Assembly: GCF_000378045.1 (NCBI RefSeq)
Contig: NZ_KB899107.1
Span: 62,001 to 126,000, forward strand
Length of the DNA: 64,000 nt
Source: Marinobacterium rhizophilum DSM 18822
Lineage (GTDB): Bacteria > Pseudomonadota > Gammaproteobacteria > Pseudomonadales > Balneatricaceae
Direction of reading: 5' to 3'
Shown here: positions 56,181 to 64,000 of the stretch, piece after piece
Layout of the letters: every line of letters starts with the position of its first letter
Position numbering within the stretch: the stretch's first letter is position 1
Notes under the pieces: generated by a model
What the model saw: only the letters and a program-made list of their open reading frames with translations
What the model was told of the DNA's origin: nothing
Databases searched by the model: none
Made by a program: the position numbers and the translations under genes

Positions 56181-59100
56181 TTATTCTCCCTTTACCTTAA
56201 GTGCGGTCTCTGTATCAACATTACGCATAGAGTTCAAAGTACCCCATTTACCTGAGCTGGAGGCCTTACCAAATACCTTCATCAGTGGATAAAACTGCCG
56301 ACCACTTTTTTCACTTTCGAAACGATTAACAGATCCATCAAGAGCTGCGGAATGCCAATCATCTACCAAAACGTCTATATGCTCTATTATGTCATCTCGC
56401 TCTTGTTGACTCATGTCAATTGATGCAGACATAATACGACTTTTTAAATTTTCAAGAATAGATTGAAAGTCAGTATTACTCTTATCAAAATGACCGGCCA
56501 TATCATTATCAAGAAGGTATCCGCTAAGCCTTACCAGAATAATAAGAGCAGCATGTAAAGCACGCTCCCTTGCAGGCTTTGCCCAAGGTGTTATGCTAGT
56601 TGGTTCGACATGTCTATACAGTGCTTGATGGTATGTCGAAAAAGTCTCGTAATGTGATCTGTCTCGTGGCTTTGAAGGAGAGAACAAGGTTACAATTATT
56701 GCTGGAGGCCGTTTTTTATCACGACCGACACGACTTGAAGCTTGAATGTATTCAGCAGTAGTTTTTGGCTGGCCGTTTATCAACATTATACCCAGTCGGC
56801 TTATATCGACACCTACAGATATCATGTTTGTACATGGAAGAATATCAATAACGCCTCTATCCTTAACAGATAATTTCAGCTTTTCCAGCACTTCTGGTAT
56901 TCTCGCCCCCCTTACGTTGGCGGATAGCTCCTCCACTACCTCACATCCGCGTTTAGTCGTTTTATTAGATGAAATCACCTCTATTCGAGCAGGAATATCA
57001 TCTCGCGCAAGCGTCATTGTTTTACCAAGCTCGCGCCTACTATTATGGTATATCGGTAATGTCCACCAAGTATCTAGTTCATTACCAGACATACTGCTTT
57101 CAATTGGCGCCTGGAGCATTGCTGCCGCTGTTTGAACAAGAGCTGTCTGTCCAGTGTGCCCTGATGGCATGACACCCAGATAAAGCCTACCAGGCTTCGT
57201 CTTATCTTCCGAAGAGAAAAATGAGTCGCTTTCATCTATACCCGGTGGAGGAAATATCTGAACTTTTCGTCCAAACAACCGGCGATTCTGTTGGTCCGCA
57301 GCCCGAATCGTAGCAGTAGCCGCGATTACCTTTGCATGCCCACCTAATTGCCTAATTAATGCATCTATTCCCGCTTCGTACAGTCCGGCAATCGAGCCTA
57401 GTGGTCCTGATATCAAATGAAGTTCATCTTGAATAATAAGGCTAGGTGGATTGTACTGAACACCTAAACCGAAAAATGCACGTGTTTCTGACATCCAAGC
57501 CAAACGAGCAAACTTATCAACGGTTCCTATTAACATGCTCGGAGGATTTCTGTATAACGCCTCATCTACTACCTGTATAGGCAGATGCTCATTATAGGAA
57601 CAAGAGTCTGTAGGACAATAAAATTCAAAAGACGCTTCGGAACATCTGATTCCGTAATCGCTATCATCCAAACTTTTTTCATCAGGAACCAACTTTGTAC
57701 CACACCACGGACAGTGCTGTAGCTGGAAGGGGTTTTCAGGTTTATCTTCCTCTCGCATAAAATTGTACAATTCCAGCGCTGCCGGCTTATCCGTATTTCC
57801 AGAAGTAAACCTATTAGGAGCGCTATCTTGCCCCACCCAAAGCCCTAGACTATAAGGTATTTTCCCAAGCAGTGATTCGTTATTTCTTCGCACCATTTCT
57901 AGAGCACAAATCATAGTGCCGGCACGCTGAAATTGTTGTGATGTTAAAAGTCGTAATGTATAGCGTTTTATAACCGCAGTACCCGCACCTTTAGGACCAT
58001 CTTCTAGACGTCTGAAAATCATTTCCCAAGCAGCAACGGCTAGATATGCTTCAGTTTTTCCACCGCCGGTAGGAAACCAAAGCAGATCAACAATATCTCT
58101 ACTATCTACATAATCACCAGCGTCCGTGAAAACTAAGGACTCAATTACTAGCAATATAAAAGCGAGCTGAAAAGGTCGCCATCTATATTCTTCATATTTA
58201 TCTGAAAAATAATCTGGGGTATGTATTGTATGGGTGTTCCTCGCATGGACCGATCCACTAAAATCTTCTCCACTGTGAGCCATCTGCATCAACATGACAC
58301 GATTCGCCAAACGAAAAGAGTTCATCGCATTCGGATACTTTTCAAGCGAATCAATACCCCTACGTATTCTAGACTCAGTTTCGTGCAGTCGTTTCAACAC
58401 TCTAGTTTTAGAGTCTCGATGGCGGTCCAATACTCCTTCACCTTCTATATTTTCAATCCAAGAACTATATGCACCCAAGAGTTTTCTCAAAGCATAAGTC
58501 AAATCATATAATTTTGTATTCTCGTTAGCCAGCCACTGAAGGCTTAATACGTGGCTTGGAACTTCTGGGTACTTTTCAAAATCAATATTTGTGGTAAACC
58601 CATATACTTCGCTCGTTGGGATTGAGATACTTTTAATCCATACCGGCACGTCACCATCTCGATCCCAAACGCTGGAACATCCATGTCCAACCGACCAATT
58701 TATGCGTTTACGATACAACAGATCTAGTTCTTGCTGCTCCTGATCGAATCGAAAACGATCTGTAGACGGATACTCTGCAAACCTTCCTGATTCAGTCTCA
58801 CAATATATAGAAGATTGATACAAACATTGTTCTGTTTTCAGAACTTGGGCACTCGAAGCCTCATTGGAAAACGAAACGGTCAGAATAAAACCATCCTTCC
58901 AGTTACGTTTTATGACAGTAAACTTACCTCTTCCCTCGAAGATTCTCTCAGAGAAGTCATCTTGTAAACTACAGTTAAAAGTTAATATTTTTTCAAGAGG
59001 AGTTCTTCTCCAATGAGTTTTCGACGAATCATCCTCAGGTTTTCCAGACTTGCCTTCGTATATACCGCACCGAATACTAATCTTCACTACTGATGCAGCT

Positions 59101-59339
59101 GTGACTGCAAATGATAATGCCATAGATGAAGGTTTAAATTCAGAAGCAAGAGAAACTGAGTTATCTATTTCCTCTGGAGTGTTTGAGTCATGCTCATCCT
59201 CGATTGCTGCTTTCGGGAACAAAACCCCCATCAAATATCGTTTATGCGGTTTGTCGAGTATTTCCTCTCGTTCTCCTTCAGCAGGACCGACGAGCTCTTT
59301 GTTTAAATATTCAACGATCTTTTCCCTATTATCGTCCAT
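56181..59339 (-). CDS. drmA: DISARM-type helicase DrmA
   Basis: 1052-residue SF2 helicase. ATG 59339 is chosen because AGGAAGA precedes it; an in-frame codon at 59372 would add 11 residues. The N-terminal 420 residues are of unknown fold; then Walker A WFPTGGGKTEAY (about 421), a zinc-ribbon-like pair (CPWCG near 543, then C-x8 to 12-C), motif II DELH near 638, motif III ATATIR near 674, and motif VI QASSRVGRD near 860. All helicase residues look intact. First gene of drmA-drmB-uvrD-like-548 aa. Confidence 0.93.
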   Translation of the reverse strand: MDDNREKIVEYLNKELVGPAEGEREEILDKPHKRYLMGVLFPKAAIEDEHDSNTPEEIDNSVSLASEFKPSSMALSFAVTAASVVKISIRCGIYEGKSGKPEDDSSKTHWRRTPLEKILTFNCSLQDDFSERIFEGRGKFTVIKRNWKDGFILTVSFSNEASSAQVLKTEQCLYQSSIYCETESGRFAEYPSTDRFRFDQEQQELDLLYRKRINWSVGHGCSSVWDRDGDVPVWIKSISIPTSEVYGFTTNIDFEKYPEVPSHVLSLQWLANENTKLYDLTYALRKLLGAYSSWIENIEGEGVLDRHRDSKTRVLKRLHETESRIRRGIDSLEKYPNAMNSFRLANRVMLMQMAHSGEDFSGSVHARNTHTIHTPDYFSDKYEEYRWRPFQLAFILLVIESLVFTDAGDYVDSRDIVDLLWFPTGGGKTEAYLAVAAWEMIFRRLEDGPKGAGTAVIKRYTLRLLTSQQFQRAGTMICALEMVRRNNESLLGKIPYSLGLWVGQDSAPNRFTSGNTDKPAALELYNFMREEDKPENPFQLQHCPWCGTKLVPDEKSLDDSDYGIRCSEASFEFYCPTDSCSYNEHLPIQVVDEALYRNPPSMLIGTVDKFARLAWMSETRAFFGLGVQYNPPSLIIQDELHLISGPLGSIAGLYEAGIDALIRQLGGHAKVIAATATIRAADQQNRRLFGRKVQIFPPPGIDESDSFFSSEDKTKPGRLYLGVMPSGHTGQTALVQTAAAMLQAPIESSMSGNELDTWWTLPIYHNSRRELGKTMTLARDDIPARIEVISSNKTTKRGCEVVEELSANVRGARIPEVLEKLKLSVKDRGVIDILPCTNMISVGVDISRLGIMLINGQPKTTAEYIQASSRVGRDKKRPPAIIVTLFSPSKPRDRSHYETFSTYHQALYRHVEPTSITPWAKPARERALHAALIILVRLSGYLLDNDMAGHFDKSNTDFQSILENLKSRIMSASIDMSQQERDDIIEHIDVLVDDWHSAALDGSVNRFESEKSGRQFYPLMKVFGKASSSGKWGTLNSMRNVDTETALKVKGE

Positions 59340-59490
59340 ATTGATCTTCCTAGTTACACCCAACAAAGCCAATGCTAAATCTGCATATTTACAGCCACCA
59401 AAACTCTAATATAATAAAGGTAGCATTAACGTATCAGTTTAACACTTTGTATAGTTTTGTAAATGTGGTTGGATTTGCCGAATTACAAAA

Positions 59491-59548
59491 CGGAATATTC
59501 GGAATATTCGGAATATTCGGAATATTCGGAATATTCGGAATATTCGGA
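59491..59548. repeat. Six-copy 9-bp tandem repeat
   Basis: CGGAATATT repeated six times without change, then a partial copy (CGGA). Each junction contains the palindrome GAATATTC. It lies about 150 bp upstream of the drmA start. Confidence 0.95.
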
Positions 59549-59734
59549 GTCATGTGAAGCATCTACTTCGACAACACATCCTTACCACAGGCTATGTTCT
59601 AATCAAAAATTTGGACATAAAAATAGCGTTCGCGCTACTTATTGATTTTCATTATATTAATAATAGACCCATGACTATTCTACTACTGGAAGTTGAATTA
59701 CCGAATTCTTTGCAAAAAGCCAAACGTCAAGCTA

Positions 59735-59856
59735 AAGGGATGTGAACCCTATGCATAATTGAAAGAAGTGCTTACCCGGCTGCCGATCCAAAAAGCAAGC
59801 GACATTGACGATGTTGCTGCCGCACAACTGGCAGCCGACGACAAGACGTGACCTCT
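59735..59856 (+). pseudogene. IS66-family transposase (TnpC) C-terminal remnant
   Basis: Translates as KGCEPYA-stop-LKEVLTRLPIQKASDID in one frame and continues LLPHNWQPTT one base out of phase. This is the well-conserved end of IS66 TnpC (PYAYLK..LTRLP..DI..LLPHNW) broken by a TAC-to-TAA type stop and a frameshift. No other part of the element is evident. Confidence 0.7.
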
Positions 59857-59973
59857 TGGCGCTTACCACAGACTATCTACATCAGCGGAACAAATGCTGT
59901 TTCGTGTTTTCGGCACCGGCGCCGCCCCCCAAAGTCCCCAATGAGAGGCGCTTATAAGCTGAAATCCATCCAA

Positions 59974-60663
59974 TCACTTGGGCAGCACTGCTTCCATATG
60001 TGCTTGGGCGCGGGAAGAACATTCTTTCATCAATTCGTCGGTTCTAGCATCGTCAATGGCCTCACTAAGAACTCCGCCACCATTTCTATTCAGAGCCTTC
60101 ATGAATTCCCGAAATGCCCGCTCGCTCGAAGTTATCCAAGGGTCGTCGCGCATAGCTCGGATTAAGGCCCTTGCAAGCGGCCTCCGTGTTGCAGTCCCAG
60201 TTCGTTCGACGAAGTTACTTCGAATATCAGCGCTCTTTAGTATCAGTCGCAACGCACCTTCCGGATCAGCGGGATCCGCTATGCTGGCAATATGCATATT
60301 CCACCAAAGGCGGGAAAGGGCATTGTCGTCCCGGATAGAGGTTAGGCCTGGTGCAAACATGTGCAAGCGGACTTGCTTATCTAGTTCTTCCAAGCTTCCA
60401 GCCAGCCACCTATCGCGAGCATAGCGAAGGCACTCTATGTGGGTAAGGCGCACCCATATGCGTTCTTCCAGCGCCATGGCAGGGGTCATTCCCCTCAGAG
60501 CTTTGTACAGGCAAAGAGAGTTTTCGATATCAGCACCAGCGCTACGTTTTGTACCGTCAAGCTGTGCAAGCAGATCATAGTCAATAGAGACAGTTGCCGT
60601 CTCAATTGACCATCCATTGTCATGCTCAAGATCAAGAAAGTCTCCATTTGCATAACGTTCCAA
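59974..60663 (-). CDS. DUF6339-like protein, N-terminus probably damaged
   Basis: 229 residues from TTG 60663. It resembles the DUF6339 family (GDFLDLEHDNGW, DIENSLCLYKALRGMTPAMALEERIWVRLTH; RWWNMHIA-like segment SRLWWNMHIA near 125), which has no known activity. Nineteen further in-frame codons upstream (60664-60720, LKFLSEAKLSELRNNISANL) look like the family's true N-terminus, yet no start codon exists between them and a TGA at 60730. So the gene either starts at the internal TTG or has lost its start where IS256 debris joins. Same strand as drmA. Confidence 0.65.
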   Translation of the reverse strand: MERYANGDFLDLEHDNGWSIETATVSIDYDLLAQLDGTKRSAGADIENSLCLYKALRGMTPAMALEERIWVRLTHIECLRYARDRWLAGSLEELDKQVRLHMFAPGLTSIRDDNALSRLWWNMHIASIADPADPEGALRLILKSADIRSNFVERTGTATRRPLARALIRAMRDDPWITSSERAFREFMKALNRNGGGVLSEAIDDARTDELMKECSSRAQAHMEAVLPK

Positions 60664-60792
60664 GTTAGCAGAAATGTTATTTCTAAGTTCAGAAAGCTTG
60701 GCCTCAGAAAGAAACTTAAGCGAGAAAGTTCAGGAGTACAGCGCGAGAACATACGAACAAGTCCCTCTACATGGGGGTATCCATGCTCCAAT

Positions 60793-61330
60793 GCTTTGAG
60801 GGCTCTTTAACAACCAGAGGATCAGGCTGCCGATCCGTTGACCGAGATGTTTTGTATCTGGGCACTTGAACTGATCGCACGAGCCGTCGAGGCTAAGCTT
60901 CAGGTGCTCTTGGATCAGCACGCTCAGCACCGACTCCCGGATAGCCGTCAGGCGGTAGTGCGCAATGGCTATTTGCTTGAGGGTAACGTCCAGACCTGCA
61001 TCGACAATGTCGAGATCAAAGTACCGAAGGTGCGGGATCGCAGCGGCTCTGGGGTATGCCTCACCAGCGCCTTGTTGCCTTGCCTAAAGCAGGCTCGGAG
61101 TGACTAAGAACTCCTGCCGTGGCTGTAACCGAACGGCGTGTCTAGCGGCGACTACTAGGACGCGCTGTCAGCATGGTTCGGTGACCAGTCCAACTGGCTT
61201 GCCGGCCAACACGAAGTTGATTGAAGCAGCACCGGGTCGATATGCACTAGGACTGGTGCCAAAGTGACGTGAGTTACAGCCGGTGTGTTTTCTGGTGGGC
61301 TGTCGGCGTAGAACTCAGTCTTGCAAATTC
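60793..61330 (+). pseudogene. IS256-family transposase remnant
   Basis: First piece (60799-61100): QPEDQAADPLTEMF, ELIARAVEAKLQVLLDQHA, VRNGYL and IKVPKVRDRSGSG match the N-terminal part of IS256 transposases; a TAA lies directly before QPED. Second piece (about 61250-61325): SDVSYSRCVFWWAVGV resembles the RDLSxxRYVYWWADGV segment well inside the same transposase. The part between is deleted or scrambled. Inactive. Confidence 0.75.
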
Positions 61331-61345
61331 AACCGGTGTATCGAG

Positions 61346-61825
61346 TCAGTCTTCCGCCGGCTCCTGACTCAGTCCATTCCTCGACACTTCGGCACAGCTA
61401 TTGCCAGAAGTGAGCCAATCAGCAATTCTCTCGATATTGGCCTGAATATCCTTCTCAGGAGCACGAACAGCACATTCCCATACAGTTAGGACTCGCCAGC
61501 CTTCAGCCAGAAGGGCATTCCGGACAAAGCGGTCTCGTTCCTCGTTCGCGGCGAACTTTTGCATCCATACACTCTGCCTGGTTTTAGGTGTATATGACAT
61601 CGAGCAGCCTTTGTGCCGGTGCCAGAAGCAGCCATGCACAAGGATCACGGCTCTATACTTGGGCAGCATCAGATCTGGACTGCCAGTGAGTCTTTTGACG
61701 TGCAGTCGAAAACGGAAACCTCTTGCATGCAGCGCCCGCCTGACTGTCATCTCAGGCTTGGTATTCTTGGAGCCGATCTTTGACATAAGCCGGGACCGGG
61801 CTTCGCGGGACATCAGGTCTGTCAT
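61346..61825 (-). CDS. vsr: Very short patch repair endonuclease Vsr
   Basis: 159-residue T-G mismatch endonuclease that repairs deamination of 5-methylcytosine made by a Dcm-type enzyme. Conserved start SREARSRLMSKIGSKNTKPEM, the PD-like core GSPDLMLPKYRAVILVHGCFWHRHKGC near residue 48-75 with Asp, His and Trp residues of the active site, and RDRFVRNALLAEGWRVLTVWECA near 98. Full length. Divergent from the methyltransferase gene, 86 bp apart. Confidence 0.95.
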   Translation of the reverse strand: MTDLMSREARSRLMSKIGSKNTKPEMTVRRALHARGFRFRLHVKRLTGSPDLMLPKYRAVILVHGCFWHRHKGCSMSYTPKTRQSVWMQKFAANEERDRFVRNALLAEGWRVLTVWECAVRAPEKDIQANIERIADWLTSGNSCAEVSRNGLSQEPAED

Positions 61826-61911
61826 TTCTCATTTCCTGCAACTGGGTATCCTGGTATCCTGAGCACCAAGCAGGCTCATGTTCCGGTCATTTTTATCATT
61901 CAGGTACTAGA

Positions 61912-63909
61912 TTGCATCAGGTCATTCCAACTATCGATATCTTCGCAGGCCCCGGGGGTCTCGCAGAAGGCTTCTCCTGTTACACGACTCAGGACACTGA
62001 CGAATACCCTTTCAAGGTAGTCATGTCTGCGGAAAAGGAAGACTCTGCGCACGCGACACTCAGGTTGCGAGCATTCCTGCGTTGGTTTATTCATCAGGAG
62101 AAGCGCTCAGTCCCTCCAGAGCTCTACATCGAGTATGTTCAGGCCAAGGACGAAGGGAACAAAACCCATCCTGCACTTCTGCTCGGCAGAATACTGAGCC
62201 TCGACCCGGATGATGAGCGTTTCATGAGCATCCTGCTTGATCAAAACATTGATGAATTGATAACTGAAATGGAGAGAAACCTCTCCGTCCTCTACGGCCA
62301 GTCTTGGTACTTATTCGCTTCTCTGCCGAGTTACAGAAAAGATCGCAGGTCCATTGCCAGAGCACTCTTGTACTCAATCCAGGAGGCTCGAAAAATAGAG
62401 CTTGGTGCCCAGTCAGATGAAGAAGCAGTCCTTTTCAAGCCTCTGCGTGATCTTCTTAAAATGCATAAGTCAGAGCACCCTGAATCTAGACATACTGTAC
62501 TTATCGGCGGCCCACCTTGCCAAGCCTATTCAAATGTAGGCCGAGTCAGACGTTCCAAGGGAAACGTAGTAAACAACATCAAGGAAATTGGTAGCAAGTG
62601 GACTCTGAAAGATGACCCAAGGAGCTGGTTGTATATTGAATATTTGAAAATGCTAGACCATATTTCACCTGCAATTTTTGTCATGGAGAATGTACGTGGA
62701 ATTTTGTCAGCAAAGATAGAAGACGAAAGCGGCCAATCAGAAATGGTATGGCGACGCCTTGTAAAAGATTTGCATTCTCCACAAGAAGCCATATCCAACC
62801 ACTCTAGAACTGGGTATATTCCGACATCCGACAAAAAGTACATCGTCTGCTCCCTTGTTAACGCAAAAAACTGTCATTACACGGGAAAAGAAGATGAGCT
62901 CGATGGCATTAACCCTGCAAGTTTTATTCTTAAGGCTTCTAACTATGGGGTTCCTCAACACCGGGAACGCGTTATTATTCTTGGTATCCGCAAAGACCTT
63001 GTGAATGAGGAAAATCTGGATTATTTGCTTTCTTCAATAAAACTGGAGCCCCAAAAAACCAGTCCATGTGTATTCAATGCAATTGGAGACCTCCCACCAA
63101 AGTATAGCCACTTGACTGGGTATTTCACTATCGAAAGGTCTCGCCCAATATCAGTCAAAAAAGACCCTGAAAATTATAATAAATGGCTGAATGCGACACA
63201 GAATCAGATAAAAAACCTGATAGATCGCGTATCGGAAATAAAAGGGAGACCACATTCAGATCTTTTTGCAGATAAAAAAGGTTTGTATGGGTGGGTTCAT
63301 GAAACACTAGAGCAAGCACAACACTCAATTGCCAACAATGAAGTATCAAACACATCCAGAAAATACAACTGGATATACGCTCCAGAAAAATTAAAAAGTG
63401 ATTGTAACCTTGCTGATTGGTACAAAAAAACTTGGAAGTTTAACAAGACGTTAAACCATGAGCCTAGAGGACATATGGATACCGACCTTGGTCGGTACTT
63501 ATTTGCAACCAGCTATGCTATCGCTAGTCGATTGACTAAGGTAAATTACGACGATTCTGCACGAGATCAGATAAATTTGGACGAACTTGAAAAAGTCGGA
63601 CTCCTACCTGCACACAAAAATAGAAAATCATTCATTGATCGTTTCAAAGTACAGCGCTCCGAGCATCCGGCCAGTACAATAACCAGTCATATTGCGAAGG
63701 ATGGCCACTACTATATTCATCCCGACCCAGGTCAATGCCGAAGTTTGACTGTACGAGAAGCAGCTCGCATTCAGACATTCCCAGACGACTATTTTTTTGA
63801 AGGTAGCCGGATGCAGCAATACGTACAGGTTGGGAATGCCGTTCCTCCAAGGCTCGCAAACGAAATTGCAGGAATAGTATTTAATGTATGGAGCATGTTA
63901 AATAAATAA
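61912..63909 (+). CDS. DNA (cytosine-5) methyltransferase, unusually long
   Basis: 665 residues with C5-methylase motifs: I IDIFAGPGGLAEGF (residues 8-21), IV GGPPCQAYS with the catalytic Cys near 203, VI MENVRGIL near 258, VIII PQHRERVIILG near 346, IX/X RSLTVREAARIQTFPDDY and QVGNAVPPRLANEI near 615-650. About 180 residues separate motif I from motif IV instead of the usual 60, so there is an insertion of unknown role. TTG 61912 is the only start that keeps motif I. Together with Vsr it is the modification arm expected of DISARM class 2 (DrmMII). Confidence 0.92.
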   Translation: MHQVIPTIDIFAGPGGLAEGFSCYTTQDTDEYPFKVVMSAEKEDSAHATLRLRAFLRWFIHQEKRSVPPELYIEYVQAKDEGNKTHPALLLGRILSLDPDDERFMSILLDQNIDELITEMERNLSVLYGQSWYLFASLPSYRKDRRSIARALLYSIQEARKIELGAQSDEEAVLFKPLRDLLKMHKSEHPESRHTVLIGGPPCQAYSNVGRVRRSKGNVVNNIKEIGSKWTLKDDPRSWLYIEYLKMLDHISPAIFVMENVRGILSAKIEDESGQSEMVWRRLVKDLHSPQEAISNHSRTGYIPTSDKKYIVCSLVNAKNCHYTGKEDELDGINPASFILKASNYGVPQHRERVIILGIRKDLVNEENLDYLLSSIKLEPQKTSPCVFNAIGDLPPKYSHLTGYFTIERSRPISVKKDPENYNKWLNATQNQIKNLIDRVSEIKGRPHSDLFADKKGLYGWVHETLEQAQHSIANNEVSNTSRKYNWIYAPEKLKSDCNLADWYKKTWKFNKTLNHEPRGHMDTDLGRYLFATSYAIASRLTKVNYDDSARDQINLDELEKVGLLPAHKNRKSFIDRFKVQRSEHPASTITSHIAKDGHYYIHPDPGQCRSLTVREAARIQTFPDDYFFEGSRMQQYVQVGNAVPPRLANEIAGIVFNVWSMLNK

Positions 63910-64000
63910 GTCGAACCTCAGATTGAAGTCGGTACCATCAACAGGGCAAACGTACGAACACTATTTGATCAACCCGAGAAGGTGGAACAGGTCACGGTCA
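63910..64000. other. Window end, no gene seen
   Basis: 91 bp after the methyltransferase without a coding frame I can support; the island continues beyond. Confidence 0.5.

Larger units (their letters stand above)
59340..59973. other. Region upstream of drmA
   Basis: 634 bp without an intact gene. From the drmA side: a minus-strand AT-rich promoter-like stretch (TTATTATATTA near 59410-59420), the 9-bp tandem repeat, then a decayed IS66 transposase end, then about 115 bp of GC-rich sequence up to the end of the DUF6339-like gene. Confidence 0.5.

Noticed and set aside
59491-59548. CRISPR array
   Set aside because: The 9-bp units are contiguous with no spacers, and no cas gene is near.
59372-59557. 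Small glycine/isoleucine/phenylalanine-repeat protein across the tandem repeat
   Set aside because: The coding look comes only from a 9-bp repeat (a multiple of three); there is no ribosome site and the frame has no other support.
60495-60791. 98-residue gene upstream of the DUF6339-like gene
   Set aside because: It is a TTG-initiated frame overlapping the DUF6339-like sequence out of phase, with no ribosome site; most of it is a shadow of that gene.

Overview
The window is a piece of a gammaproteobacterial chromosome, most like the Pseudomonadales/Oceanospirillales (marine Marinobacterium-type) branch. This rests on gene order and protein character: recJ-thrC-hom-dsbC-xerD, rpsP-rimM-trmD-rplS beside ffh, a LysR gene divergent from a two-subunit pyruvate carboxylase, grpE-dnaK-dnaJ-dapB, recN-fur-bamE-rnfH-ratA-smpB-ssrA, and an E. 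coli-like tmRNA tag (ANDDNYALAA). I did no database search, so the genus is inference.

Positions 1-40.6 kb are GC-rich core genome. In order they hold cAMP phosphodiesterase and ADP-ribose pyrophosphatase; a PAS/GAF/GGDEF/EAL c-di-GMP protein; recJ; threonine synthesis; periplasmic disulfide isomerisation and XerD; the ribosome/tRNA-modification/SRP block; a CorC-like transporter and Nudix enzymes; pycR-pycA-pycB; small membrane proteins; dapB and cysE; the Hsp70 operon with a clear sigma-32 promoter; recN with a LexA box; fur/bamE; rnfH/ratA; an NSS-family transporter; then smpB and tmRNA.

From the 3' end of tmRNA (about 40.6 kb) to the window end is an integrated island. Its first part (40.6-45.6 kb) is still GC-rich: tyrosine integrase, an unknown protein, an inverted-repeat region that is a candidate oriT, MobC, a MobA-type relaxase, and a third mobilisation gene read in another frame inside the relaxase gene. 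Next comes a protein with the three palm motifs (A, B, C) of family A / single-subunit RNA polymerases. From about 46 kb the DNA is much more AT-rich. It carries a small Xre-type regulator divergent from a two-gene unit (small basic protein plus SF2 helicase) with a Fur-box-like site between them.

The last 13 kb (51.4-63.9 kb) is a DISARM-like defence locus. A four-gene minus-strand operon encodes DrmA helicase, DrmB (DUF1998), a UvrD-like helicase with a DUF5710-like insertion, and an unknown 548-residue protein. Upstream lie a DUF6339-like gene that has lost its normal start, Vsr endonuclease, and a divergent, unusually long cytosine-C5 methyltransferase. I see no DrmC (phospholipase D), DrmD or DrmE. 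Decayed IS66 and IS256 pieces and a six-copy 9-bp tandem repeat sit between the parts. No second copy of the tmRNA end is visible, so the island probably runs past position 64000.
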